Source of the DNA: Hansfordia pulvinata
Taxonomy: Eukaryota > Ascomycota > Sordariomycetes > Xylariales
Length of the DNA: 64,000 nt
Assembly: GCA_006538405.1 (NCBI GenBank)
Contig: BJKQ01000001.1
Coordinates: 2,418,001-2,482,000, forward strand
Direction: 5' to 3'
Position 1 is the first letter of the stretch, and every line of letters begins with the position of its first letter. Positions 37,201 to 49,579 of the stretch are shown one piece after another. The notes beneath the pieces were generated by a model that saw only the letters and a list, made by a program, of their open reading frames with translations, was not told where the DNA came from and ran no database searches. A program made the position numbers and the translations under genes.

Positions 37201-38099
37201 GATCGATCAACTGTGTGATCGGACTCACTCATCTATCACTCCAAGACCCCTTCACTCAGCCTGTGGCGGCGAGTCTGCTGTTATCATTTCCGTCCACAAC
37301 CACAACCAAATCTCGCTTCCAACTCGCCACCATCCTGGGACCAACCAGTGCCGGAATATGGGATGTGAGTAATCGGAATATGGCTCCCCCAAAAGCCCTC
37401 GTCGCTTTTAGTAGCGATCCGATAGCATGTCGCGTGCCCGTCCTTCACCTGGCCGCTGCAAACCCACGCGGCGCCATGTCCCGTGCCACGTGTGTGGAAG
37501 TCGGTTCGGTCTTGTGGTCTCTTGTAGCCTCTCGTGATCTGCACAAGCCTTGTCGCACTATGTTCCTGCGACTAGACACGTCTCAACCGCGTAGCAGGCG
37601 ATCATTGGTATCCGCACAGCAGGCCAGGAGCTGTCAAACGCAGACGCAGTCTGCGGGTTCCTTGTCGGGCAACAGCAGACCCGTGAAGCATCCGCCCAAC
37701 GTTCCGGGAGCCTGTTTCTACGAAATGCTTGTACTCGGCGTCTTAACGAGGGGACAAACCGGAGACCTCCTCCGCCCGTGTCACTAGCAATGACCGCAGC
37801 GACAATCAATACATTGATATGAAACGCTCTTCATAAAGGCATGTATTTACCGTCATCGACGTAGCAGGAGCCTAGTGATATCATCTAACTTTACAGGCCC
37901 GCGTGGCAAACGGCCCATAGACGCCCATGCAAAGAGACAGTAGCCAGCAGCGCCGTGCTTTGTATGCTCCAATATGGAAAAGGACCTCAATGATAGACCA
38001 ACTTCAAAAGATGCAATTTTGACAAACAGGCTTAAAGCACAAACCCCAAAGCAACCGCCATGCAATACCCATTCCAAATACAGGGAGTACAGGCAAAGC
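34228..38099. other. Gene-free region
   Basis: Leader and promoter of the reticulon gene, then about 3.5 kb without a supportable gene. It carries TACGAGTA at 35084 and 35415, the 14-bp palindrome at 36777-36790, and a T-run at about 35521-35531. A 309-residue minus-strand frame (34472-35401) and a 190-residue plus-strand frame (37215-37787) have non-coding-like composition. Confidence 0.5.
36777..36790. repeat. 14-bp perfect palindrome TACTCGTACGAGTA
   Basis: Fusion of the intergenic octamer TACTCGTA with its complement TACGAGTA; the identical palindrome recurs at 57007-57020. Confidence 0.9.
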
Positions 38100-41000
38100 T
38101 CAGCGCCTCCAGCCCCAGAAGCCTCCACCTCCTGAGCTGGCGGTACTGCTGTGATTGGCAGCCGGCGCAGCGGTCACCGCGACCGCCGGAGTCGAGCCTT
38201 TAGCTCCGCCGCTGCTCGCCTCTGTAATCGTGGTTGTGAAACGGCCAAGCACGCCCATGGCCGTTGAAGCTGCGGAGCTCATACCCCCAGCAGGTGGTGT
38301 GTCCCCAGGGGCCAGCCCGTACGACTTGCGAAGGCTCTCGAGCTTTTGCTTGTATTCGTCTGCTTCTTGCCGTGCCACGGCTTCGGCCGTCTTGGCCTGC
38401 ACGAGCTCGACAACGAGTGCTTCCTGCTCGCTAGTCGGCTCCGTCTGTGCCCGAATAATGGTGGACGACCTGTTGCTGAATGGCGACTGTGTGTTGGGTG
38501 TCGACTTGCTACGCCCGAGCTTCAGCTCGCGGAGACCTCCGCCGCCGCCGCTCGCTGCACCCGAGCCGTTGCCCGTGGACAAGTTGGTCGCAGCGGCAGC
38601 CGCTGCCAACCAACTGCCCGACTCGGTAGCTGCAGCCGTGGACTCGCCCGAGCCACGCACCCGCATCGAGTGTACCGATTTCTCTAGCCGTTGCTTGTCT
38701 TGCACAAGGTTCCGCACATGTGCGTGGCTATCCTTGAGCTGCTCTCTCAACTTGCTGGTCTCAGAGCCCAAATCGTCTATCCTCCGGTTATACTCTTGAG
38801 ACTTGGACATCTCAATGGTGAGAAGTTCTTTGGTTCTTGTCAACTCGTCACGGAGCTGAGACTTGGTCTGTAGCGACGATGATTTTCGCCTTCTGTGGCT
38901 CTCTTCGGCCCCAAAGCGTTCTCCCACAGCCTCGATCAGCTGGGATAATTGGTCATCAGTCGACGGCTCCAGAGTCGGCTCGTCGTTCCTTTCAACTGTC
39001 TCTTCCTCAACAGGCTCAAGGCCAGTTGTTTTGTGTTCTTCGGCCGTCTCCTCTTGGCTTGGTGGTTCCAATGGTACATTCTCTTTGCCCTTCTTCAGCC
39101 CGTGCAACAGAGAATTGACGGCCTTTTTGTCCTCATCTCTCTCCTCTCTCTCTTTCTGCAGCTCTGTCGCAAGCATGGCGTGGTTCCTTTGCAGATCACT
39201 CAAAGCCATGAGCAAGTCTTCGATCTGGGAGTGCAAGTTCCGATCGGTAGTCTTCGCGGTGGTAGTCTGCCTGGGCCCGGTCGGAGTCGATTCGCGGATA
39301 GAACCTTCGTCGGCATTGGATGAGTCGCGAGAGGCCGTGGTGGCATCCGTCGAGGCATTGCTGACAACGCTGGCAGAGCTTGCCTCCATCGAGTTCAGTG
39401 TGGACGCCAGACTCTGCTTCGAGGGGCTTCGGCGCAACATACTGAGGGGGCGCGAAGGGGCAGAAAGACCGGGGGAAAGTGTCGTCGTTTTGGGAGAAGA
39501 GCTGCTGATGGTCCACAGGCGGCCAAGAAAACGAGAGGCGGCAGTGGTAATGTCGGACGTGCGGGTGGCGTTGGCGGTGGCCATCTGCTCTTCGCGATAG
39601 CCCTGCTCGAGCTGTGCAAGCTTTTCTCTCGATACAGTGCCGGACAGGCTGACAAAGTCGTCGACAAATTCGTCTGCATTGTAATGGTAGCAATCCCAAA
39701 GCCCGCGGGACAGAAGCAGGTGCATGACATCCTCCAGCTCGGTGCACCCCAGAATGCGACTCTCGTTCTTGCGCATCAATGACAGAGCGACGCGCATGAT
39801 CGTTTCAGAAGCCCCCTCGGCGAAAACAACATCATAGATGCGAAACAGCATGGGTAGGGGGCACGTGACGGCGAAGAAGGAGAGGAACCATTGTGAAACG
39901 TAACCGGGGTCGATCTCGAGTTCGTCCAGGTGGGTCGACACTTCGGGGAGATTCTGCCGCAGCAACTCCCGGAACTGATAAATACGCACGTGCAGGCCGG
40001 ATAGGTCCGGTAGGAAACACGACCGAAGATCATAGTTCTCCATCAACCTGTGCGGACATTAGCCTCGAACATGTTTCCCAGTCTTGATGGCTTTGCGAGG
40101 CGTTCTTGTCTCGAACTCCCCATGTGCGGCTTCTTGCCAGCTCACGCCCCGAAAAGATCATGCTCAGATCATAAAAAAGTAGACGCAAGACTTACCGCAC
40201 CAAAACACAGAAGGCCTGGCTGTCGGGCATATGCATCAACAAAGGCCCGACCAGAAACGCAAGCCCTTGGCAGTACCCAATCTTCTGGTCGTACAAACTA
40301 AAGCACTTCAGCACCCTCGCCAACATGCGCTGCCCATCACCTTCAGGGTCGCGAAACATGTCGACGCCGGGGAAGCTTCTGCCCAGGTCTTTGCCGATCA
40401 GTCCCTCGTAGGGACTCGTTTCGCTGCTGAGCCGCTCAAACTGTTCCAAGAGCAATGTGTCGCGGGCGCTGGCCATGCTCTGCCACACAACACCACGCAG
40501 TGGGGGCGGAATACCCTTTCGGATCTTCTTGGCCAGCAGGGTGGGCAGACGGGCTGCTGTCTGCTGGTAGTCCTTGACCAGCGCCATATAGAACTCAAGG
40601 TCAGTCATCGGTGGTGGCGGGACGACCGAGTATCGGAGGGCATTAGGCGTCGGGCTGTTGACAATATCGCGCAGCTGAGCCATGGAGGGCGGTTTTGGTC
40701 GACGCGAGGCGGGTTGCTCGACAACCTGAACCTTGACACTCTTCGGATTCGTGGCCAATTTATTATTCTCCTGCTCCAGCCTCGCTAGCAACATCGCAGT
40801 GGACTAGGAGGGGTAGTGGGTCAGCAGTTGAGATGGCATAACAGCAGGTGGACAAGGTGAGACAGGCCGTGTACATGGGCCGACATGCGAGGAATGAGCA
40901 CTTACGTTGTCGTCTTGGTCCTTAACCTCTTCGGCTTCCGTCTTCTGCAGCTGCTCCCAATTAACCTCATCCTCCGACTCCTCGCCACCGTCATGATCGG

Positions 41001-41406
41001 AGATTGTTGCGTCATCAGCGCTGGGGGTTTCCTCGTCGTCAGGCACGGGTGCATCCATCTCGTCGACGGCCGAAGCGGTGCTCTCGGCTACAGAGAGAGC
41101 TACCGAGTCTCTGATTGTGGTCTCTGCGGGCTGCACCACACCATCGTACTTGGTGGGGGCAAGGACCGTTGTCGTTGGCGTACATTCAGGGCCGAAGATG
41201 CTTTTCCTAGTGGGCAGTGTGTTCGGCGGTAGATCTGTGTTGACCGAGAGCGTTGGAGGTTCTGACAGGCGGACAGTCACCATAGAGTCGTGGCCGGGAA
41301 GCACGTTCTCATGCTCAGGTGGCGATTTGGGCATACTGGGCTCGACCGGCGCGACAGTGCTCGCGGAAGACGAGTGCTTCTGGCGGATTTCCGGGTCGGC
41401 TTCCAT
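38100..41406 (-). CDS. TBC-domain Rab GTPase-activating protein (Gyp5/EVI5-like)
   Basis: Three exons on the minus strand: 41406-40906, 40803-40196 and 40047-38100 (introns 102 and 148 bp), giving 1,018 aa. The N-terminal 170 residues are acidic and disordered. The TBC domain spans about residues 260-465. Both catalytic fingers are present: the IxxDxxR arginine finger (IGKDLGR, Arg about 309) and the YCQG glutamine finger (GYCQGL, Gln about 346), followed by DLSGLHVRIYQF and DPGYVSQWFLSFFA. After a Ser-rich linker comes a long Glu/Lys/Leu coiled coil (about SQIEDLLMALSDLQRNHAML to DKQRLEKSVHSMR), a Gly/Ala-rich patch, a second short coiled coil, and a Gly-Trp terminus (GFWGWRR). TBC plus C-terminal coiled coil is the Gyp5/EVI5 layout, acting on Rabs of ER-Golgi and exocytic traffic. 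The exact Rab cannot be read from sequence. Confidence 0.93.
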
Positions 41407-43562
41407 CTTGCTTGGACCCTGGTCTTGTAGAGGCTGGGTCTGAAAGAGGTGGACAGGGTGTGCAATGTCGTGTCTCGGAGCGAGGCAGGAATGCTTGATC
41501 GTATGCAGCCCACTGCGTGGTTGGCTGTATGGGCTTGCCCGCTCAATTCGACAATCGTGTCCGAAGTTCGCCCTGTTCTCCAGCTTCAGGACGCCTAGGG
41601 CAAATGTGGCGCGTCGAGGCGTGTCGTAGGTGACCTCAAGCGGAGAGGAAGCACCGGCGCATTGGCACTATATTCGACGCGTTGCGACAGGACGGTCCGA
41701 GAGAGTTTGAGTCGAAGGTTCGGGGTTCGTGGTCGTTGGCGAGAAAAGGCTGCGACGGCTCAGCGAGCACGCGGCGTCGCGGTCAAGGTTGAATGGGATG
41801 GCAGAAGAGTCAATGCAAGGATGCAGGCCCTCTTCAAGCTGAACACACCGTTTGGTCCAGCCAAGAATAGAGCGACCAATATTCAGGGGTTAGGGATTGG
41901 GAAAGGGAGGGGCCCGGACAGCGTGGCAGGGGTTGGCAGTGGTCGAAAGAACCACTTGTCGGCACTCTGGCGTTTTGAACAGGTCAAGAATGTTCGCAGG
42001 GGCAAGGGAGAGCGGTGCGAATGCGGCTCGATAAGACTGCAGCAACGGGGAAGACGGGGTGTCAGTAAAGGTTCGCCACGATCGGGGCGACGAGTGTTGC
42101 GGGATGGGGTGCTAACCTATGAAGTTGGGAGAGGGAGGCCAGGGGGCGGTCGAGGCTTGATCAGCCATGTACAATATCAGTTGCAGCGGGACCGTCCGAG
42201 CTCTGCGGGCACCAAGCGGTGGCTGCAAGAGGGCGGAAGTGCTAGCAGGACGAGTGATGTCAATGGAGGGAGCCGGAGTTTGAGAAGCGTTCCTGCGTCG
42301 TGGTGCAGTGCGTGTTCGGATGGACGAAGGATCGAGGTGGGCGACAGGCAAGGCAGGTATAGAGTGTGGTGGTGGCGAGGGCGTGCCGACGTGTCTGGTT
42401 GAATACAGGGAGTGATGCGATGGGGGGAGGGTGAGAAGAGGGGGCAACTCGTCGAGAGCAGATCGCAGCGGAATATGGTGTCTGCTCTGCCCTGGAGAGC
42501 TTCTCGTCGTGTTCCCGCTTTGCAGGTGGGAGTTGGTGGTCTCTTTGTCCGAGATTGGGAGGTTACTTAGTTGTCGCGTCAGGCACAGGCTTATCGGGCG
42601 ACTGTGGCCGAGGAATCAAGAGATAAAGTCGGCCGGACAAGCAAATGGACAGGGCAAGAGAGAGGCTGCAAAGACAGTACGAACTCGTCCACGGACAAGC
42701 AGAGAATCCCGTGCAGATGGAACAAACAGACGGACAGACAGTACCGGAGAGGCAGACAGGGGCAGGAACCGAGCCAGAGGATCTGGTGATGCCAGCTCGG
42801 GGATAGCAACATGCAGAAAGAACGGGGGGAAAGCGCGACTAGCACGGGCGGGTACAAGGGCGAGACAAGCTCCGCGTACCTTGCAGCGGCAGCAAACGCA
42901 TTGGATCCAATGGATCCAACCATTTGGATGGGGCATTTACCTATCAGCAGCGGTCTCCAGGGCTAGCAATTATCGTGCCCAAGACATGTACGAGCACGGG
43001 ACCCGCAGCCCAGCCCAGCTCGGGTGCTGCAGGGTGTCGTGGGCAGGTACGAGTACGCGTGCGAGTACTTGGGAGCATCGACAGCACGGCTGGCTCCAGC
43101 TGCACATTGATACCTGACCTGGGCTCACGATAAAGTACCCCGTACACCGATGATGCAGGTTCCCGATTCGCAGGGTCGAGGTCAAGCAGATGCCCTTTCA
43201 TGAGTGACGGTAACCTAAGGCAAATATGCTAAGACTGCAGGTGCTTGTCGAATATGAGAATGCTCGTACATAGTACACGCTCCTGCCCTTTTCTCGTGTT
43301 CCAACCTCAAGTTGCGTGGAAAATGACTGCGCCGGCCACCTTCAGAAATAAAACTCCACGAAGCCGGACGGCAGCGTCCAATCTTGTTGCGCCTACGCAC
43401 GCCACGATACACGGCATCGTGCGCGTGCTGGATCCTGTGCCTGTGCCTGAGTCAGGTACCCGCTTCCTGGCGGTCAGGGTTAAGGTTCTGCGGGTACGGA
43501 GTGCGGTGCGGACGACCCGTCAGGGTCAGGGTGCTGAATTAGGTACTCCGTACATGCACGAG

Positions 43563-43576
43563 TACGAGTACTCGTA
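43563..43576. repeat. 14-bp perfect palindrome TACGAGTACTCGTA
   Basis: Same two octamers as at 36777 and 57007 but fused in the opposite order, sharing the central two bases. Confidence 0.9.
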
Positions 43577-44358
43577 GGCACCATGCAGGTTAGGTACATG
43601 GTTGTAGATTTTGGAAGGGGTTGTTCTCTCTTGATAACAGCATCCATATACAAGCGCGCAAGCAGGTTCTCGTCAAGAGTCCGGACCGACACTTACGATG
43701 AGCACTCCTGGATAAGCTGTCGTTCTCGTCACGAAGGATGGGTCATCAGGCCTTGCAGTTCTCGAACCTCTCTCTGCACGGATCTCCGTACAGCCAAACT
43801 CGGGTGATGGTTTTGTACCTTGCAGGTATACACGCAGTCGTGCCGTTGTAAGGAAGCCCATGGCCGTCTCTCGCTCTTATGTGTCGTTAATTATAAGCAA
43901 CCCTATTCCGCTCAATAGTAATAATGAGCACGTGGGACCAGAGGCGGCGAGATGCGGTCGTCTCGCACTTCTGCAGGTCGCCTCGGCGATCAATATTGCC
44001 GAAGGTGTATCGAAGCCGGCACGAAGCTGTGACGGGACCTTTCGACGGCTGACAACGTGAGAAGGAGAATTGAGAGAGAGAAACAGCGCAGGCGTGCATG
44101 ATGAGCCCTGGGCCGGCGCATTGAGGAGTGCATGAACCCCGGCTTCTGCCTGTCTCGCTGCATGATGAGCATGGGTGGGTGGGTGGATAGGACGACACGC
44201 TCCTTGCGGGTGCAGCTGCCTCGCGAGGGGGTCACAGTATCGTAGGTAGGTAGGTACGGATATGTAGTGGATTGGCTCTTTCCAGATACTCGTACCAAGG
44301 GGCGGTCTGGTTGCGTGCCGCGTGAGGGCGCCATTGACGATTGAAACGGCGCGAAAAA

Positions 44359-44375
44359 GGGGGGGGGGGGGGGGG
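44359..44375. repeat. Poly-G tract (G17)
   Basis: Uninterrupted G run following an A5. Confidence 0.8.
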
Positions 44376-44799
44376 TGGTTTCTGCTGTTGGGCTGGCCAC
44401 GATGGGATGCTCCAAGCACCACCTCACCACCAACACCACCATCACAGCCCCTATCTGGAGCGCTCAATGTAGGTGGGTGCAGTTGCTCTGCTTGCCAGCA
44501 TCGCGCTCATTCGTCTGATCACCTGACCCTGGTCTCCCGGCTGGATCCGTTCGAAAAGTGACAGTCCCCTCCACGCCTCTCATAGCCTTTCGAGGGGCAC
44601 CCACGCACCGACCAGGAAAGCGAGGGGCTCCAATTAATCAAATCAAGCAGATGTCCCAGTTCAAATGAACATCGCACCCCGGAGCAGCCCTAGCGCCGAC
44701 CTAGAGCCATGGCCCACACAGACGCCACGGCCAGAACGGGCGTGAAGGGCCAGACCCGAGTTGGACGGGGGGGATGGCCTCTTTTTCGAGGTCCTAGCG

Positions 44800-44818
44800 C
44801 CCCCCCCCCCCCCCCCCC
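44800..44818. repeat. Poly-C tract (C19)
   Basis: Uninterrupted C run in gene-free DNA. Confidence 0.8.
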
Positions 44819-47732
44819 ATTGCAGTATTATCTGCCCCTGTGCGATGGATGCGCGAGTGCTCGTACGGTACTGTCTGGACGCGATGGAGGACGGTGGGTG
44901 CTCGTTCGGAGAGGCAAGAGGCTGATGACGAGAGGTCATATGCACCCCGTGAGAATCCCGAACCACTGCGGGCTGTTCCTGGATCCAGTCGAGACGAGTC
45001 AAGGTAGCCGAGTCTGACGACCAACTAAGGCACCTCCCGTCCTGCGCTCCATACTGTTTTCAACCTTCAATGTTGATTCTGCCGGGTTTCGTAGTCCCCG
45101 CCTCCAGACTCCCACTTGGTGACAACGAAAGGGGCTGCGAGTTGTCTTGTCTGGAAAATACCTTAAATACAATTGGAAATCTGACTGACGGGATGGCGAT
45201 GGCTCGAAACCGGAAGATTGCCCGGCATTGGTCTGGAGATGACGGTGCTCAGCATTTGATGCTGGAACAGGCGGAGTACCCGCACGGAGTACTCGCACGA
45301 GTAGATGGGAGGCAGCCCTCTCTGATCCCGCCCGCGCATGAACCCTTTCCCACGCCGCAGATCCGCACGAACCAGGGGCATGGGGACCTCTTAATAGAAC
45401 GGAGTGCCCATCGCTCAGAACCGGTCAATGTGCAGGAAATGCATTAGGCCACCGACCGTGCTGGAACAGGCTGCAGATGGAAATGCAGATGCGGGTGCGG
45501 ATATGGAGAAATGGGGAAGGTCACGAATGCGCTCTCTGCTCCGCACGCCGCTCCCAGTCGAATCGGCACCACCGTCACCCCACCACCACCACATCACTGC
45601 TCGTGCACCACGTCGTCGCCTTCCCCATGCGTGCATGTCAGGCCGGCAAATCATCAATCGCCTGACTCCATGAGCTGCAAACGAGCACGAGTACTCGTCC
45701 ACCGTGGTGCTCTCAGCATGCAATGCCACGTACTACGCGTGCTATGGTTGCAAGAAGTTCTCATCCACCAGACCTAAGTTAGGACCATGGTACGCCAAGC
45801 CACGATGCACGTCGCGATGAGTGTATCGACGACGATGAGGGCGACGATGCGGCGGAGATACATGGGCAATGACAGCATCGACCCGCGTGCCAAGTCGGGA
45901 GCCTCCTCGCCCTCGCTGTCCCCCTGAATATCCCAATTGCCCTCCCGATGAGGTCTAGCTCCAGGGCCGTACGAATACCTACCACGGTACTTGGCAAGCG
46001 CATATGTGTGGTACCTCATGAATGTGTGTTCGCCAACTCCCGTGCTCCCGTCGTAGTCGGAGCCGCGCTAAGAGTACTCGCGACTCCAAATGCTCACTGC
46101 TCCAGTCGCTGCAGACCTCCTCTATCCATACACCCACTCGGACCGCCGGAACCAACGCGTCTACTCGTCCGGACATGCAGGCAAAGACGCAGGCTTAGGA
46201 GTTCGGCGATTGCGCTGATGGTCATGAAAACCTCAGCTCATCAGTCCTTTTGCCGACTGTACGGAGTAGAATGGCCATCAGGAACCCCTATGCTGGTAGG
46301 GGTACAGTCAAATTCTTTGAATACTCGTACTCGTCGGGCAAAGCGCGGCGTGGGCAGAAACCCCCTTGTCAGCGGACTCGCCCGCGATCTTTGAGTGAGG
46401 TGCATTCTTCTCGCACGAGAGAGGCTGGCCCTCTTTCGCCCGCGCCGATCAGCACCCGGCACCCGGGGGCCGGGCCGCGTGCACCCACCGCACCAGTCAT
46501 GGCTGCTTCAAAGGATAAGGTCATTACTCGTCAGCCGGTAAGAAGTTTGACAACTGTGATGAGTACCAACTCTTATGGCGTCTGTCTGCAATCCTGGGTA
46601 GAAAGGTGCCATCCAGTGGTCTCTCTGCGCCATGCCACAAACCTTAGGTACTTCTTGAACGCCGTGCATTTGTTGCTTGTTGCCTGCGTCAGAGTCCCCC
46701 AGGACCCCGTCTGATGAAGCCACACGTGGGGCTGCCGAGCGCATGCCTGTGTCTTGAATATTCGAGATGGCCAGGGTCGTAGTGAGAAATGGCCTGCATA
46801 TAATTGCCTTGGCTGCAAGTCGGATATATACTAGAGGGCTTCGTATTGCAGACCCGGCATTCGGACATGGATTCAGTCGTGGGGTAGGCAGCAAAGCAGG
46901 GAACCCACAGTCACGAGATTTCACGAGGCATTTTTCGATGATCCAGGCCGACTACCCAGTCTGTTCGGTGTTTGTTGGTAGTTGCCAGCTCGGCAGGTGT
47001 CTTGACTGGCTGGTGCCAGTCTTGATAGGTATAGTTAGTTCTTGGAGTGGTGCAGGGCAATCTGTATACAAGTCAGCTTCCATACCAGCGTCGACGTTCA
47101 TGTAGTGACGACAGATGTCTTCGAGCTCATCGTTCCAAACCAGCTAGGGCCGCAGCTGTCGCCCGTCAAAGGACAATGTCACATCAAAGTCTTGATCTCA
47201 TGGCCCAAATAAGAAGAACGTTAAGCGGGGCCTTGGTAAGACCCTCAAGTCGTGAAAGTACATACCCCTCCTGAACTCGCCACAACTGTCGACATTAAAG
47301 CTTATTCGTGCAAATGAAGCTGAGGGCCGAGAGTCGGCAGAACTTAGTAGCATCTTTGTATCATCAAGTGGTATTCGGAACGGCAAATACCCTCGCGCTG
47401 TAGCGTCTTCTCAACGTTGCATCATTAACAGGAGTGGACAATTATTCAATGGCTTCTTACATGCCCATTCGAATTTTTGAGTGTTTGTAAATGATGACGA
47501 CGAAAGCGGCCACTAACAAATAGCCTCCTTTTCTGCGCCTCCCCCCATATGTCCAACGCCGACGCCGATGTAATCTGTCTAAACCTGGCCATTACTTCTC
47601 CCAACTGCTCCCGCCGTCTGCAGCTCCCTTTTCGAACAGACGTCACGGCGGCTTGGAGACTTAGCCGGGCATGACCCGTCCCGCCACAAAGCCAGTAGAC
47701 GCTCGTGTCGACTGCCCGGGATGCGGCGGGAC

Positions 47733-48745
47733 TTAAGGTCCAGCCAGATTCATGTTCATCTGCGGTGGCACCGATGTCGCCATCTGCGGCGTGTGCTTGT
47801 TCCCGGGCACGGGGCTGGCCTGGCTCGGTGTCTGTGCACCAGGCCTCGGGGCATTCATACCCCCTGGTCCGCCGGGTCTCTGTCCAGGCTGGTATGCCGG
47901 CTCCTTGTTCGGGTCGACCCCCGGGTAAAGCGCCTGAAGCTTTTTGTACAATTCTTGCAGATACTCGGACGTGGTCTCACGTTGCGACGGGTCGCTTGGC
48001 GCTTCGCTTCCGTCAGGGGCCTGAACAGGGCGAAGTGTTACCTTCGTGTTCAGCGGTGGAGCCTTCAGGAATGCCGGGCTCGGCCCCGGGTTGACGGAGC
48101 CCTTTCTGTCGGCAAGAGCGGCCAAGTAAGATAAGTTTGTCTGCAGTCGGCGCATGCATCTGGTACCACATGTCAGTAAAAAGGCTGAGAAGCTTCAGCG
48201 TGGATAACATACTGGACATAATCCTGGCTGAGCAGCTCTTCATCCTCTGTTGTTTTATGGTCTGTTTCGTTTGGCCCAGTGGCTCCATCCGCAGCTGCTC
48301 TTTCCTTCTTTATTAACTGTTGAGTATTTTGAATGTGCATGGTCTCTAAAAGCAGCTCATTGTTGATATCCAACAGCACCCCACGCGCTCCTTGTCCTTC
48401 GCATCACCACTGGGGCTTAATGGCGTGGACGCAGATGACGCGCCGTTCATGCTGCCTGCTTGATTTGTTGAATTAAACGTCGGGGTCAGTGGCGTCTGAA
48501 TGGCGTTGTTGGGGTTCTGGTTGTTTGGGTGGAGGTGCGGCGGTGGGTGTTGTGGATGTTGAAATTGATGCTGCGGCGGTTGCTGTGGGTTTTGTTGTTG
48601 ATGATGCTGTTGTTGTAACTGTTGCTGCTGATGTTGATGCTGTTGTTGCTGCTGGTGCTGTTGCTGCTGTTGCTGCTGGTGCTGCTGATGCTGCTGATGC
48701 TGATGCTGCTGTGCATGGTGCTGCTGGTGCTGTTGGGGGTGCTGC

Positions 48746-48777
<32 letters not shown>

Positions 48778-49579
48778 GTACGGGTGCTGCTGGCCTGGAT
48801 GTTGCTGAGGCGGAGGCTGCTGGATTTGGTGTGGATGCTGCTGCTGTTGCTGCATTTGGGATGGGGGTGGCTGTTGTGACGAATGTTGCGCATTGTTGGG
48901 AGTGTGGCTATGCGGTGTGCCCTGAGGGTGTTGTTGCGGCGTATGAAGCTGGGGAGGTTGGTGCGGCGTGCCCTGGTTAGGTGTGGGAGTACCTTGCGAT
49001 GGTGGCCCTTGAAGAGGGCGTTGCGGGGTGGACATGGCCGCGTTCTGTTGAGCCGACTGCATCCGCTGCTGCATCATCTGTTGCTGCTGCTGCTGCTGCT
49101 GCTGAGGCGTCATGGGCATCTGATAGCCAGGCATAGGCATACCGCCACCCATAGCATAGCCCGGAGGGGCATTCATGGGATACGGATTATTGTAGGGCGC
49201 TGGATAGTTGGGCACTGCAAGTGAAAACCATGTTAGGACGGCCTGACTTGGATGCGCTAGCCTCTGCTGGCGCACCGTGGGATGGGTGTGAATATTGCGA
49301 TGGATCGTACGTACTTTGACCACTCGCGGCGGCCATCTGAGAAGGCATACCGGGATTCTGCATCATGGCGGCGGAGCCAGCACCGGGCATCATATTGGGG
49401 CCACCTGGGAAACCAGCGCCGGGCTGACCCCCCATAGGAAACTGTTGATGGCCGTACATCATGTGCTGCGGGGGGCCTTGCTGGTGTTGTGGCTGCTGAG
49501 GCTGCTGCTGGGGTGGCTGTTGAGAGGGAGCATGGCCGCCAGGCTGCATTTGAGGATAGCCATAGTTGGCGCCGTACAT
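47733..49579 (-). CDS. SSXT/SS18-like, glutamine-rich SWI/SNF-associated protein
   Basis: Minus strand, exons 49579-49276, 49214-48213 and 48159-47733. Together they give 578 codons once one base is added in the C4 run at 48379-48382 (G4 on the coding strand). The N-terminus is Gln/Gly/Met/Pro-rich (MYGANYGYPQMQPGG). A very long Gln/His/Pro tract follows at about 48550-48900, with pure CAG/CAA runs near 49081-49104 and 48600-48700. The SSXT domain starts at LLDINNELLLETMHIQNTQQ (about residue 379) and closes with SQDYVQCMRRLQTNLSYLAALADR. That is the fungal counterpart of SS18/GIF and yeast Snf11, small subunits of SWI/SNF chromatin remodellers acting as transcriptional coactivators. The tail holds KLQALYPGVDP and Pro/Gly-rich sequence. 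The one-base shift falls exactly at the entry to the SSXT domain; without it the frame stops soon after. Confidence 0.87.
48555..48860 (-). repeat. Polyglutamine/histidine-coding CAG/CAC tract
   Basis: Imperfect CAG/CAA/CAC/CAT array inside the SSXT gene, visible on the plus strand as CTG/TTG/GTG repeats; encodes alternating Gln and His runs. Length is likely to vary between strains. Confidence 0.9.

Larger units (their letters stand above)
41407..47732. other. Long gene-free region (about 6.3 kb)
   Basis: Begins with the leader/promoter of the TBC gene. No supportable gene. Notable content: palindrome TACGAGTACTCGTA at 43563-43576, G17 tract at 44359-44375, C19 tract at 44800-44818, TAGGTA repeats at about 44240-44260, and octamers near 45290, 45690 and 46322. 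Plus-strand frames of 228-246 residues at 41.7-43.1 kb lack protein-like patterns. Confidence 0.5.

Noticed and set aside
37215..37787. 190-residue plus-strand frame
   Set aside because: No recognisable motif, mixed composition, no splice partners; chance ORF more likely.
41662..43117. Plus-strand frames of 246 and 228 residues antisense to the TBC gene leader
   Set aside because: Arg/Gly/Ser-rich translation of a C/T-rich leader read backwards; no protein texture.
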